A stretch of 37,369 nucleotides of DNA from an uncultured Sutterella sp. (GTDB lineage Bacteria > Pseudomonadota > Gammaproteobacteria > Burkholderiales > Burkholderiaceae_F). Of the stretch, positions 24,845-33,659 are shown piece by piece (position 1 is the first letter of the stretch; each line of letters opens with the position of its first letter). The notes under the pieces were generated by a model that was not told the origin of the DNA, did not search any database, and saw only the letters and a program-made list of their open reading frames with translations. Position numbers and translations under genes: made by a program. The stretch lies in assembly GCA_905202595.1 (NCBI GenBank), contig CAJKSP010000021.1:1-37369 (forward strand). The letters are read 5' to 3'.

Positions 24845-26821
24845 TCAGAGCTTGGCGAGGTACTTGCCGACATGGCGGCCGAACGTCACGGTGCGGCCGC
24901 AGGCCATGCCCGTGGAAAGATTCGGATACGTGTTGGCAAAATACGCACCGCTGTCGTTGCCGATGACGTAAAGGCCCGGGATCGGATTGCCTTCCGTATC
25001 GATGGCGTTCATGTTCGTGTCGATCACGATGCCGTCCATCGTGCAGAGGATGTCGCCCGTGTTCTTCGCGCCGTAGAAGGGCGGCTTGTCGAGGGGCGAG
25101 AGGCGGAAGGGCTCCTTGCCGTAGTCGACGTCGTTGCCGTCCTTGACGAGCTTGTTGTAGCGGTCGACGGTCTTGCGCAGCTCCGCCGGCGGCAGGCCGA
25201 GCTTCTCGGCGAGCTCTTCGATCGTATCGGCCTTCATCAGGAAGCCCTTCTCGAGAAGCACCGGGAAGTACTTCTGCTGGAAGACCTGCCAGGGGATGTT
25301 GGGGTCGGCGCCGTTTTCAAACGGATAGAGGCGCGAGCAGCCGTGCATCTTGAACTGCTGCACGTACTTCGTCCAGTTGCTGTCGAAGAGCGTGTAGTGG
25401 CAGTGGCCCTTCTGATACTCGTCGGCGTGCAGAATGTTTTCGTACGTGCCCGACTCGTTGATGAAGCGGTGACCGTCCTTGTTGACCTTGAGCCAGGGCT
25501 GCGAAGCCATCCAGAACATGCCGACGTCGCCGGACTTGGCAGTTTCGGGGCCGTTGGGCTGATTGGGACGCAGTGCGCAGCGGTCGAACTTCATCGCCGA
25601 GTGCGTCTCGTCCATCTTCGCGCCGACCCAGAGGCAGGCGCGGATGCCGTCGCCGCGAGCGCCCGGCATCGAGCGATTGCGGCCGATGACGCGCAGCGTC
25701 CAGGGCTGCAGCGCCTCGAGCATCTTGTAGTTGAGCGCGTAGCCGCCAGTCGCCACAACCACGCCCTTGGCGGCGTTGTAGCGAATGTACTTGCCGTCGC
25801 CGTTCTGCGCGATGCAGCCCGTCACACGGCCGTCCTTGTTGCGCTCGAGCTTGACCATGCGGGTGTTGTAGTCAAAGCGGGCGCCCTTCTTCGTCGCATA
25901 GTCGAAGAGCACCTTGTTGCCGTCGAGGGTATGGCCCTTGCCGTCGTCAGAGCCCGCCCAGCGCGGCGAATGGCCCGTCGGGAAATGGTGATAGCGGGAA
26001 TGGTCAACCTTGTCGCCGGATTCGTGCCAGAGCTCGACGCCGCGCTCGGCCAGACGGTCGCCGTACCAGTCGATCGTCGAGCCGGACTCGTCGCACCACA
26101 CCTTGACGAGATCCTGCTTGATGTGGCCGGCAGCGTACTGTGTTGCCCAAGTGACAAACTCAAACTTGTCGATCTTCGTGCCCCACTTCTTCTGGTAGCG
26201 GGACTCGCGAGCGCCGAGGTCGTCGCGAATGCCCGTGCCGGTCGCATAGCGGTCGATGCCGATCACCTTGGCGCCTTCTTCGGCAGCCGCGCAAACCGCA
26301 AACATGCCGCCCGTGCCGCAGCCGATGACCAGAATGTCGGTGTTGACCGTGTCAGCAATGTCCTTTTCCGCGATTTCAGGCGGCTTGCCGAGCCAGTCGC
26401 CGTCATCGGCCTCCTCGGCATCCGTCTTCGTAATGACTTCGACGGGAATTTCGCCCTTGGCCTGCGCAATGCACTTCTTAGCCGCCTGCTGAACGGCGTG
26501 AGACGTGATCGAAGCGCCGGAAACACCATCGATATCGCTCGACTGTGCAGCCAGCAGCGACTTCTTGAGCGTTTCGGCGGCCGCCTGGCCGATCGTGGGC
26601 GTTTCGTGCGAAACGTCGAGGACGACGTCCGTAATCTTGTCGGCGTCAAAGGTCATCGTGACGACGACGTCGCCGCCGATGCCGGAAGCCTTGGCAGAAT
26701 ACGTGCCCGGCTTGTAGATGCCGGAGGCGGGCGCAGCATGAACTGCAACGGCAGCGAGCGAAGCGCCGCTCGCAAGGCTCGTGCGCAGGAAAGCGCGGCG
26801 AGAGAGATTCTTGATGTCCAT
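24845..26821 (-). CDS. Tat-exported FMN/FAD reductase (flavocytochrome c / fumarate-reductase-like)
   Basis: A periplasmic flavin reductase of 658 aa. The start at 26821 has GGAG 5 bases upstream. The Tat signal is SRRAFLRTS (RR at 8-9) with cleavage near AVHA-AP. An FMN-binding domain (about 35-120) contains DGVSGAS (98-104), the site where ApbE-type transferases attach FMN covalently, here to a serine. The FAD domain starts with DILVIGCGTGGM (162-173) and ends with YPNLSTGMACGRTVTFGR. No CxxCH heme motif was seen, so electrons must come from a separate donor. Relatives reduce fumarate, urocanate, cinnamates or other alkenes; the acceptor here is unknown. A MerR-type regulator is divergent. 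Confidence 0.9.
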   Translation of the reverse strand: MDIKNLSRRAFLRTSLASGASLAAVAVHAAPASGIYKPGTYSAKASGIGGDVVVTMTFDADKITDVVLDVSHETPTIGQAAAETLKKSLLAAQSSDIDGVSGASITSHAVQQAAKKCIAQAKGEIPVEVITKTDAEEADDGDWLGKPPEIAEKDIADTVNTDILVIGCGTGGMFAVCAAAEEGAKVIGIDRYATGTGIRDDLGARESRYQKKWGTKIDKFEFVTWATQYAAGHIKQDLVKVWCDESGSTIDWYGDRLAERGVELWHESGDKVDHSRYHHFPTGHSPRWAGSDDGKGHTLDGNKVLFDYATKKGARFDYNTRMVKLERNKDGRVTGCIAQNGDGKYIRYNAAKGVVVATGGYALNYKMLEALQPWTLRVIGRNRSMPGARGDGIRACLWVGAKMDETHSAMKFDRCALRPNQPNGPETAKSGDVGMFWMASQPWLKVNKDGHRFINESGTYENILHADEYQKGHCHYTLFDSNWTKYVQQFKMHGCSRLYPFENGADPNIPWQVFQQKYFPVLLEKGFLMKADTIEELAEKLGLPPAELRKTVDRYNKLVKDGNDVDYGKEPFRLSPLDKPPFYGAKNTGDILCTMDGIVIDTNMNAIDTEGNPIPGLYVIGNDSGAYFANTYPNLSTGMACGRTVTFGRHVGKYLAKL

Positions 26822-26870
26822 AGCTTCTCCAAACAGTTGCTTCTTAGAGCGACTTTTTTTGTATGCGGAC

Positions 26871-26901
26871 ACTGTATGCTTGGGTGCTGGACACAAGTCA
26901 A
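26871..26901 (-). promoter_or_regulatory. Candidate MerR-type promoter of the flavoreductase gene
   Basis: On the minus strand TTGACT (complement of 26896-26901) is followed after 19 bases by TACAGT (complement of 26871-26876), about 50 bases before the start codon. A 19-bp spacer is the hallmark of promoters that MerR-family activators twist into shape. The divergent neighbour is such a regulator. The spacer shows only a weak ACTTG/CAAG dyad, so the operator itself is uncertain. Confidence 0.4.
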
Positions 26902-27002
26902 ACGGCCAAAACCTACCTCTTTTGAAGTACGAAATAACCTGCTGAACAGCTAGCGCCTGAAGCCTAAAGCCGCTTGCCGGCATGCAGCCGAATGGCTGAC
27001 GA

Positions 27003-27026
27003 GGCGTAGCTTCAAAGGCTTACGCC
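27003..27026. repeat. Dyad GGCGTA / TACGCC before the MerR gene
   Basis: GGCGTA (27003-27008) and TACGCC (27021-27026) are inverted around 12 bases, with partial GC/GC pairing inside. It lies about 60-85 bases before the MerR-type start codon. It may be an autoregulatory site or a leader hairpin. Confidence 0.3.
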
Positions 27027-27088
27027 GCCTGAAAAGACAGAAGCATTGGCGCTGCGACAGGTCTTTCAGCGCCCCTCGGAAGCAAGCC

Positions 27089-27925
27089 ATGAATAGCGAT
27101 TCTCAACAGAAGTACTACCGCATCGGCGACTTCGCCAAATACATGGGTGTTACACCCGACTTTCTGAAGCACTACGAAGGCAATGGGCTTCTTGAAGTGC
27201 AGCAGAGCGCCAACGGCTATCGCCACTACCCCTTCAGCCAGTCTGCGCAGATTCTTGAATACATGCGCCTTCGCAACTACGGCGTCTCCGTGAAGGAAAT
27301 GCGCAGCTATCTCAGCGCCGGCGGCGAAGAGGCTGTGGCGCTTCTTGACAAAAAGGCTGAAGACATGCGCTTGCAGGCCGAACGCATGCTCGCCATCGTC
27401 GAAGAACACCGTCGCATCAAAAGCTGGTTCGACGAGCGCCGCAGGAAGCCCGTCGACTGGGAAGTCCGCAATGTAGAAGCGCACTGCTTTCTGCCGCATA
27501 CGAACGAGCAGGATTTTTTAATGGATGAGCGCATTTACCCGCTGCTGAAAGCCTGGGTCGACTGGATGCCGATCGCGAAGTCGTCGCTGCGCATCACGCC
27601 GCTCAAAGGACAGGAGCGGCGCTACAGCACCAGCTGGGGCATGATCCTGCCGGCACCCATTGCTCAGCGCTACGCCATTCCGCTCAACGGCTCGATCGAG
27701 ACGATGCCCGCCACGAAGGCCTTCGTTTATCACTTCGTGGGCATGGAGGCGCTATTCAGCATCGATCGCATTGCCCGAGGCGAACACCCCATGTTCGACG
27801 CCATGGCTCAACTCGGCCTCAAGCCCGCCGGCACGCTTTATCTCGTGGTGGAAATGAAGCTGACGAATCCCAATGGCTCGCGCCGAGGCGGAAGCGGCCG
27901 ATTCATCGTGCCGATCGTCGAATGA
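27089..27925 (+). CDS. MerR-family transcriptional regulator
   Basis: A 278-aa regulator. The ATG at 27089 is preceded by GGAAG about 6 bases upstream. The winged helix-turn-helix is at the N-terminus: YRIGDFAKYMGVTPDFLKHY then EGNGLLEVQQSANGYRHY. A dimerisation helix spans about residues 85-120. The C-terminal half (about 130-278) is an effector domain resembling GyrI/BmrR-like ligand-binding domains, and no metal-binding cysteine pattern is seen. It therefore likely senses an organic compound. It is divergent from the Tat-exported flavoreductase with 267 bases between, so it probably controls that gene and itself. Confidence 0.87.
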   Translation: MNSDSQQKYYRIGDFAKYMGVTPDFLKHYEGNGLLEVQQSANGYRHYPFSQSAQILEYMRLRNYGVSVKEMRSYLSAGGEEAVALLDKKAEDMRLQAERMLAIVEEHRRIKSWFDERRRKPVDWEVRNVEAHCFLPHTNEQDFLMDERIYPLLKAWVDWMPIAKSSLRITPLKGQERRYSTSWGMILPAPIAQRYAIPLNGSIETMPATKAFVYHFVGMEALFSIDRIARGEHPMFDAMAQLGLKPAGTLYLVVEMKLTNPNGSRRGGSGRFIVPIVE

Positions 27926-27946
27926 GCGCTGCCAGCGCCGCCAAGC

Positions 27947-27995
27947 AAAAAAAAGAAAAGCCCGCCGGCTCTTGCAGAAAGGCCTAAACGGGCTT
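27947..27995 (-). terminator. tRNA-Arg terminator
   Basis: AAGCCCG (27958-27964) pairs with CGGGCTT (27989-27995). On the minus strand the stem is followed by TTTTC and then eight T (27947-27954). It lies 16 bases past the tRNA 3' end and is convergent with the MerR gene, which it may also help terminate. Confidence 0.8.
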
Positions 27996-28011
27996 GATTC
28001 TTCGTCATGTC

Positions 28012-28087
28012 TGGCCGGGCCACCGGGACTCGAACCCAGATCTGTCCCTTAGGAGGGGACTGTTCTATCCAGTTGAACTATGGCCCG
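28012..28087 (-). tRNA. tRNA-Arg (anticodon CCU)
   Basis: A 76-nt cloverleaf on the minus strand with encoded CCA. The acceptor stem CGGGCCA pairs perfectly with TGGCCCG. The D arm is GTTC/GAAC. The anticodon stem GTCCC/GGGAC carries the loop CTCCTAA, which gives anticodon CCT (reads AGG). The T arm is CTGGG-TTCGAGT-CCCGG. The discriminator is G, followed by CCA. U8 and A9 are in place. It lies 112 bases past the uvrD stop codon and has its own terminator. Confidence 0.96.
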
Positions 28088-28199
28088 ACGCCGGGCCGAA
28101 GCATCTGAGGCAGCGCTAGCTTGCTCTGCAGAACTTCGGACGCACCGTCAATCCGCTGTTCGGTTCATCTATATGCATCCGAAGGCGGAAATATGGATT

Positions 28200-30617
28200 T
28201 TAGCACGCGTCGGCGACACGCTTTGTGCGGCTTCGCGCTATCGACCAGAGCAGCTCCTTTTCTCCCGCCTTGAACTGAATCTTCACACGTAGATCGCTTC
28301 CGGAGCCTGCAATGCTCTTCACCTTGCCGCGGCCATATAGCGCGTGCTCGACGAGATCGCCGGGTGCAACCCCTGCTTGCGCCGCCGCAGCGCTCGAGAC
28401 GACGCCCAGGCCGCTGCGGCCGAGCGAGCCCAGGCCTGACGAGGCGCCGCTCTTGGCGCTCCCGTACGAGGTGCGGGCGCCGTAGCCGGACGAGCCTGCG
28501 CCGCGGCTGCCGTAGCCCGAATACGAAGAGCCGTAGCCCTTCTGGCCGCTTCGGCCGCTGTAGCCGCCGCTCCGCCAGCCGCCAGAACTTCTGCGGCCCC
28601 AGCCGTCGTCCTCGTCGTCGCGCTCGCGCCTCCTGGTCAGCGGACGCCGATCAAGAAGCGCCGCAGGAATTTCTTCAATGAAGCTCGAGATCGGGTTTTC
28701 GCACGTGCGGCCGTACATCATGCGGCCCGCGCAATGCGTGATGATGAGGCGCTTCTTGGCGCGCGTGATCGCCACGTACATGAGGCGGCGCTCCTCGTCG
28801 AGGCCGCCCCGCGTCTTGCCGCTGTCGCCGTTGAGCGCAGAAAAATGCGGAAAGATTCCCTCTTCAACGCCCACGATGAAGACCCAAGGGAACTCCAGCC
28901 CCTTGGCGGCGTGCACAGTCATGAGCTGCACGGCGTCGCCGGACTCGTCAGCCATCTTGTCGCCGGCCTCCAGAGTCGCCTGCGTGAGAAAGCCTTCCAT
29001 CGGCGTCGGCGCCTCGTCGCTCCAAAGCGCAAAGGCGCGGGCTGAAGGATCGATGCCCTCGTTGGCCAGGTAGCCCTGCGCAGCGGAAATCACTTCCTTC
29101 ATGTTGGCAACGCGCTCCTCGCTCGACGGATCCTTGTCGTAGGCCTGCGCGAGGCCTGCATTCCGAATCACATCGTCGATGGCTGCCGGCAGCGTCTTCG
29201 CTTCGACAAGATTTCGCATCGACTCGATGAGCGTTCGGAATGCGTAGAGCTTCGGCGGGAAGGTCAGCGCAGGATTGCAGAGCGTCGCCCAGAGGCTCTG
29301 TCCCGACTCGCGCGCCTTGGCCTGCAGCGATTCAATCGTCTTTGCGCCGATGCCGCGCGCCGGAAAGTTCACGACGCGCAGAAAGCTCGTATCGTCCCAA
29401 GGATTCGTCAGAAGGCGCAGATAGGCGAGCAGATTCTTCACTTCCGCGCGCTCGAAGAATCGCAGTCCTCCGTAGACGCGGTAGGGCAAGCCGTTGGCCG
29501 TGAGCGCTGCTTCCATCGCGCGCGACTGCGCATTCGTGCGGTAAAGCACGGCAAAGTCGCTGTAGCGCATGCCGCGGGCGCGCTCCGCCTTCACCTGATC
29601 GACCACCCACTGGGCCTCGTCGCGGTCGTCTTCGAGCTCCTTGACGATGATCTTGTCGCCGCGCGCCCCGGAGGTCCAGAGGTTCTTGCCCAAGCGTCCC
29701 GAATTCTGCGCAATGAGCCCGTTGGCCGCATCGAGAATCGTGCCCGTCGAGCGGTAGTTCTGCTCGAGCCGGATGGGCGACTTGACCTTGAAGTCCTGCA
29801 GAAAGTCCTGCATGTTGCCGACGTTGGCGCCGCGGAAGGCGTAAATCGACTGATCGTCGTCGCCCACGGCGAAGACCGCATTGAGGCTGCGGCCGTCCGG
29901 ACCGAGCCCCTGGCCCGCAAGCAGGCGCAGCCAGCGGTACTGCAGGATGTTCGTATCCTGGAATTCGTCGACGAGAATGTGGCGGAATCGATGCTGGTAG
30001 TGCGTGCGCACGATTTCGTTGCGCTCGAGCAGCTCGTAGCAGCGCAGCAGCAGCTCCGCAAAGTCCACGACGCCTTCGCGCTGGCACTGCTGCTCGTAGG
30101 CGCGGTAGAGGTCGATCACGTCGGGCGCCGCTGCATCGCCGCTTACGGCCGACGAGCGCATGCCGTGCTCCTTGCACCAGTTGATGAAGTTCACGACGTA
30201 TTTGGGATCGGTCTTCTCCGGGTCGACGTTCGCTTCGCGCATGACGCGCTTCACGAGCGACAGCTGATCGCCGCTGTCGAGAATCTGAAACGTGCGCGGC
30301 AGCGCGGCGCTCTCCGCATGACGGCGCAGAATGCGGTTGCAGAGGCCGTGGAAGGTGCCGATCCACATGTGGCGCAGATCCCAGGGCAGCAGCGCTTCGA
30401 GGCGCGTCACCATTTCCTTGGCGGCCTTGTTCGTGAACGTGACGGCGAGAATCTCGCCCGTCCGCGCAAGCTGCTGCTCGAGCAGCCAGGCAATGCGGGT
30501 TGTGAGCACGCGCGTCTTGCCGGAGCCGGCGCCCGCCAGAATGAGAATGCTGTCTTCGGGCGCCGTCACCGCGGCGAGCTGCTGAGGGTTGAGGGAGGCG
30601 AGGAGATCTTGCGGCAT
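28200..30617 (-). CDS. uvrD: UvrD-type DNA helicase II
   Basis: An 805-aa SF1A 3'-5' helicase for nucleotide-excision and mismatch repair and for removing stalled complexes. The start at 30617 (MPQDLLASLNPQQ) gives the normal N-terminus; the ribosome binding site is weak. The Q motif is LNPQQLAAV. Walker A is AGAGSGKT (29-36). Other motifs are DEFQDT, GDDDQSIYAFRGA, LEQNYRST, LMTVHAAKGLEF and YVAITRAKKRL. Residues about 672-736 form a Gly/Ser/Tyr/Arg-rich linker. A Tudor-like C-terminal domain that binds RNA polymerase in relatives follows (GDLVEHALYGRGKVKSI). It is about 85 residues longer than E. coli UvrD (720 aa), mostly because of the linker. Confidence 0.95.
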   Translation of the reverse strand: MPQDLLASLNPQQLAAVTAPEDSILILAGAGSGKTRVLTTRIAWLLEQQLARTGEILAVTFTNKAAKEMVTRLEALLPWDLRHMWIGTFHGLCNRILRRHAESAALPRTFQILDSGDQLSLVKRVMREANVDPEKTDPKYVVNFINWCKEHGMRSSAVSGDAAAPDVIDLYRAYEQQCQREGVVDFAELLLRCYELLERNEIVRTHYQHRFRHILVDEFQDTNILQYRWLRLLAGQGLGPDGRSLNAVFAVGDDDQSIYAFRGANVGNMQDFLQDFKVKSPIRLEQNYRSTGTILDAANGLIAQNSGRLGKNLWTSGARGDKIIVKELEDDRDEAQWVVDQVKAERARGMRYSDFAVLYRTNAQSRAMEAALTANGLPYRVYGGLRFFERAEVKNLLAYLRLLTNPWDDTSFLRVVNFPARGIGAKTIESLQAKARESGQSLWATLCNPALTFPPKLYAFRTLIESMRNLVEAKTLPAAIDDVIRNAGLAQAYDKDPSSEERVANMKEVISAAQGYLANEGIDPSARAFALWSDEAPTPMEGFLTQATLEAGDKMADESGDAVQLMTVHAAKGLEFPWVFIVGVEEGIFPHFSALNGDSGKTRGGLDEERRLMYVAITRAKKRLIITHCAGRMMYGRTCENPISSFIEEIPAALLDRRPLTRRRERDDEDDGWGRRSSGGWRSGGYSGRSGQKGYGSSYSGYGSRGAGSSGYGARTSYGSAKSGASSGLGSLGRSGLGVVSSAAAAQAGVAPGDLVEHALYGRGKVKSIAGSGSDLRVKIQFKAGEKELLWSIARSRTKRVADAC

Positions 30618-30819
30618 AGTCGGCTGTGACGGTGAATGAGACGGGCCTGCAGAAGGTCCGGAGCGGGCGATTTTATCGCGCCCTTCCGACAGCGGCCGCC
30701 GCACAAAGCGCCTCCAATTCGACGCTTTGCATACGACAAATGCCTCAGACGGCTCCCGCTCCGTGAACTTCCTCTGCGCGCCGTCAGGCCCGCGAAGGTG
30801 GCTCCTGCCGGCAGACGGC

Positions 30820-30825
30820 TATACT
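30820..30825 (+). promoter_or_regulatory. Candidate leuS -10 box
   Basis: TATACT lies 49 bases before the leuS start and matches 5 of 6 bases of the -10 consensus. The expected -35 position is GC-rich and does not match. A T-rich stretch follows down to the start codon. It is proposed because it is the best site in the gap from 30618 to 30874. Confidence 0.35.
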
Positions 30826-30874
30826 TTTCGGATTCTCTTTTTTCCTAACAATCAACCGGACTACTTAAAAGGTT

Positions 30875-33517
30875 ATGCGCGAGACTTACTCTCCCCAGGA
30901 AGTCGAGGCTCAGGTCCAGGCCATGTGGAAGGCACGCGACGTCTACCGCGCCGTCGAAAATGCCGTCGATGCACAGGGCAAGCCCAAGCCCAAGTTCTAC
31001 GTCTGCTCCATGCTGCCCTACCCGAGCGGCAAGCTTCATATGGGGCACGTGCGCAACTACACGCTCAACGACGTGATGTACCGCTACCTTCGCATGAAGG
31101 GCTACAACGTCATGACCCCGATGGGCTGGGACGCCTTCGGACTGCCGGCGGAAAACGCTGCCATCGCCAAGAAGGTGGCGCCTGCGCAGTGGACCTACAA
31201 CAACATCGCGGACATGAAGTCCCAGATGGAGCCGCTCGGCCTCGCCTTCGACTGGTCGCGCGAAGTGGCGACCTGCAAGCCCGAGTACTACCGCTGGAAC
31301 CAGTGGATGTTCCTCAAGATGCTCGAGAAGGGCATCGCCTACCGCAAGACCCAGATCGTGAACTGGGACCCGGTCGACAAGACGGTGCTCGCCAACGAGC
31401 AGGTGATTGACGGCCGCGGCTGGCGCTCCGGCGCGCTCGTTGAAAAGCGCGAGATTCCGGGCTACTACCTGGCCATCACCAAGTACGCTCAGGAGCTGCT
31501 TGACGACCTGAAGCAGCTGGACGGCTGGCCCGAGCAGGTCCGCCGCATGCAGGAGCACTGGATCGGCCGCTCGGAAGGCGTGACGATCTCGTTCCCGTAC
31601 GAGCTGCGCGGCGAAAAGAAGCTGCTGCGCGTCTACACGACCCGCGCCGACACGCTGATGGGCGCGACGTTCGTCGCCATTGCCGCCGAGCATCCTCTGG
31701 CGAACTACCTTGCCAAGGACCGCCCGGATCTGCAGGCCTTCATCGACGAGTGCGAGCACGGCTCCGTCTCCGAAGCCGACATGGCGCAGATGGAGAAGAA
31801 GGGCCTGCCCACGGGCTTCTACGTCGAGCACCCGCTCACGGGCGAGCCCGTTGAAGTGTTCGTGGCGAACTACGTTCTGATGAGCTACGGCGAGGGCGCC
31901 GTGATGGCGGTGCCGGCGCACGACGAGCGCGACTTCGCCTTTGCAAAGAAGTACAACCTTCCGATCAAGCAGGTCGTTCAGGTCGAAGGCGAAACCTTCA
32001 GCACGGATGCCTGGCAGGAGTGGTACGGCGACAAGACCGCCAATGCGCACCTCGTCAACTCCGGCAAGTACAACGGCCTCACGATCAAGGAAGGCGTCGA
32101 GGCGATTGCCGCCGACCTCGCTGCGAAGGGCCTCGGCGAAAAGGAAGTGAAGTTCCGTCTGCGCGACTGGGGCATTTCCCGCCAGCGCTACTGGGGCACG
32201 CCGATCCCGATCATCAACTGCCCGAAATGCGGCCCGGTGCCCGTCCCCTATGAGGACCTGCCGGTCGTGCTGCCTGAAGATCTTGTGCCGGACGGCTCCG
32301 GCAATCCGCTCACGAAGTGCGACGCCTTCAAGAAGGTGAAGTGCCCGAAGTGCGGCGGCGACGCTGAACGCGAAACCGACACGATGGACACCTTCGTCGA
32401 CAGCTCCTGGTACTTCCAGCGCTACTGCTCGCCCGACTGCAGCACGGCGATGGTCGACAAGCGCGCCGACTACTGGATGCCGATGGATCAGTACATCGGC
32501 GGCATCGAGCACGCCGTGCTCCATCTGCTCTACGCCCGCTTCTGGACGAAGGTGATGCGCGACCTCGGCCTCGTCAAGTACGACGAGCCGTTCAAGCGCC
32601 TCTTCACGCAGGGCATGCTGATGGCGGAGAGCTACTACCGCGAGCTGCCCGACGGGCACCGCCGCTGGTACTTCCCGGACGAAGTCGAAGTGCAGTACGA
32701 CGTCAAGGGACGCCCGATCGGCGCAATTGCCAAGGACGACGGCCTGCCCGTGACGCTCGGCGGCATCGAGAAGATGTCGAAGTCGAAGAACAATGTCGTC
32801 GAGCCGCGCGACATCATTCAGAAGTTCGGCGCCGACACGGCGCGCAGCTTCGTGATGTTTGCCGGTCCTCCCGATCAGTCGGCCGCGTGGTCGAACTCCG
32901 GCGCCGAAGGCACCTTCCGCTTCCTTCGCCGCGTCTGGAGCTGGGCCTACGCGCATCGCGACGCCGTGCGCGCCACGCCTGCCATCTCTGCCTGGCAGGG
33001 CACGTTCAGCCACGAAGCGAAGAAGCTGCGCCGCGAGATCCATCAGGCGCTCAAGCAGGCTGACTTCGACTTCGACCGCATGCAGTACAACACCGTCGTG
33101 TCGGCCTGCATGAAGATGTTCAACTCGATCGACGGCTTCAAGGATCTCGAGGCTGAAGAAGGCCGCGTCGCCGAAAAGGAAGCCGCCTCGATCCTGCTGC
33201 GCACGCTCTACCCGATCGCGCCGCACATCACGACGGCGCTTTGGGGCGAGCTCGGCTTCGTTGAAGAGATCGGCGAGCTCATCGACGCGCCGTGGCCGCA
33301 GTGGTCCGAAGAAGCCATCAAGGCCGACGAGCTCACGCTTGTCGTGCAGGTGAACGGCAAGCTCCGCGGCTCCATCACGGTGCCCGCCGAAGCCTCCCAG
33401 GCCGACATCGAAGCTGCGGCGCTCGCCAACGCCGACGTCAAGCGCTTCGTGGGCGACCTGCCGGTGCGCAAGGTGATCGTCGTGAAGAACAAGCTGGTGA
33501 ACGTCGTCGCGAAGTGA
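30875..33517 (+). CDS. leuS: Leucyl-tRNA synthetase
   Basis: An 880-aa class Ia synthetase that charges tRNA-Leu and edits mischarged products. It opens with RETYSPQEVEAQVQAMW, as LeuRS proteins do. The ATP-site motifs are HMGH (55-58) and KMSKS (633-637). The CP1 editing domain lies between them, with the GTxAVMAVPAHDERD-type segment seen here as YGEGAVMAVPAHDERD. A zinc-ribbon-like CPKC pair follows, and the C-terminal anticodon domain is complete. AAAAGG sits only 2 bases before the ATG, an unusually tight spacing. A strong terminator follows. Confidence 0.98.
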   Translation: MRETYSPQEVEAQVQAMWKARDVYRAVENAVDAQGKPKPKFYVCSMLPYPSGKLHMGHVRNYTLNDVMYRYLRMKGYNVMTPMGWDAFGLPAENAAIAKKVAPAQWTYNNIADMKSQMEPLGLAFDWSREVATCKPEYYRWNQWMFLKMLEKGIAYRKTQIVNWDPVDKTVLANEQVIDGRGWRSGALVEKREIPGYYLAITKYAQELLDDLKQLDGWPEQVRRMQEHWIGRSEGVTISFPYELRGEKKLLRVYTTRADTLMGATFVAIAAEHPLANYLAKDRPDLQAFIDECEHGSVSEADMAQMEKKGLPTGFYVEHPLTGEPVEVFVANYVLMSYGEGAVMAVPAHDERDFAFAKKYNLPIKQVVQVEGETFSTDAWQEWYGDKTANAHLVNSGKYNGLTIKEGVEAIAADLAAKGLGEKEVKFRLRDWGISRQRYWGTPIPIINCPKCGPVPVPYEDLPVVLPEDLVPDGSGNPLTKCDAFKKVKCPKCGGDAERETDTMDTFVDSSWYFQRYCSPDCSTAMVDKRADYWMPMDQYIGGIEHAVLHLLYARFWTKVMRDLGLVKYDEPFKRLFTQGMLMAESYYRELPDGHRRWYFPDEVEVQYDVKGRPIGAIAKDDGLPVTLGGIEKMSKSKNNVVEPRDIIQKFGADTARSFVMFAGPPDQSAAWSNSGAEGTFRFLRRVWSWAYAHRDAVRATPAISAWQGTFSHEAKKLRREIHQALKQADFDFDRMQYNTVVSACMKMFNSIDGFKDLEAEEGRVAEKEAASILLRTLYPIAPHITTALWGELGFVEEIGELIDAPWPQWSEEAIKADELTLVVQVNGKLRGSITVPAEASQADIEAAALANADVKRFVGDLPVRKVIVVKNKLVNVVAK

Positions 33518-33553
33518 CGCCGAATCTCTAGCTGAGGCGGCTCGCGCCGCCTG

Positions 33554-33589
33554 AAGGCCTCCCGTCCGAAAGGTCGGGAGGCCTTTTCT
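33554..33589 (+). terminator. leuS terminator
   Basis: AAGGCCTCCCG (33554-33564) pairs perfectly with CGGGAGGCCTT (33575-33585) and the T-run continues as TTCTT. It starts 37 bases after the leuS stop. On the minus strand it has only TT and would serve the LysR gene poorly. Confidence 0.92.
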
Positions 33590-33659
33590 TATCCGGCGGA
33601 AGCGTTCAAGCCTCCTTCCAATCCGCCAGCCGCCCGCTAGCTTTTAAACCAGACGCCTT

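Noticed and set aside
24782..26953. 723-codon open frame antisense to the flavoreductase
   Set aside because: Shadow frame: Val/Asp/Arg/His-rich composition, no domain, and it covers a gene with clear motifs.
30845..33226. 793-codon open frame antisense to leuS
   Set aside because: Shadow of LeuRS codons; no start signal and no domain.
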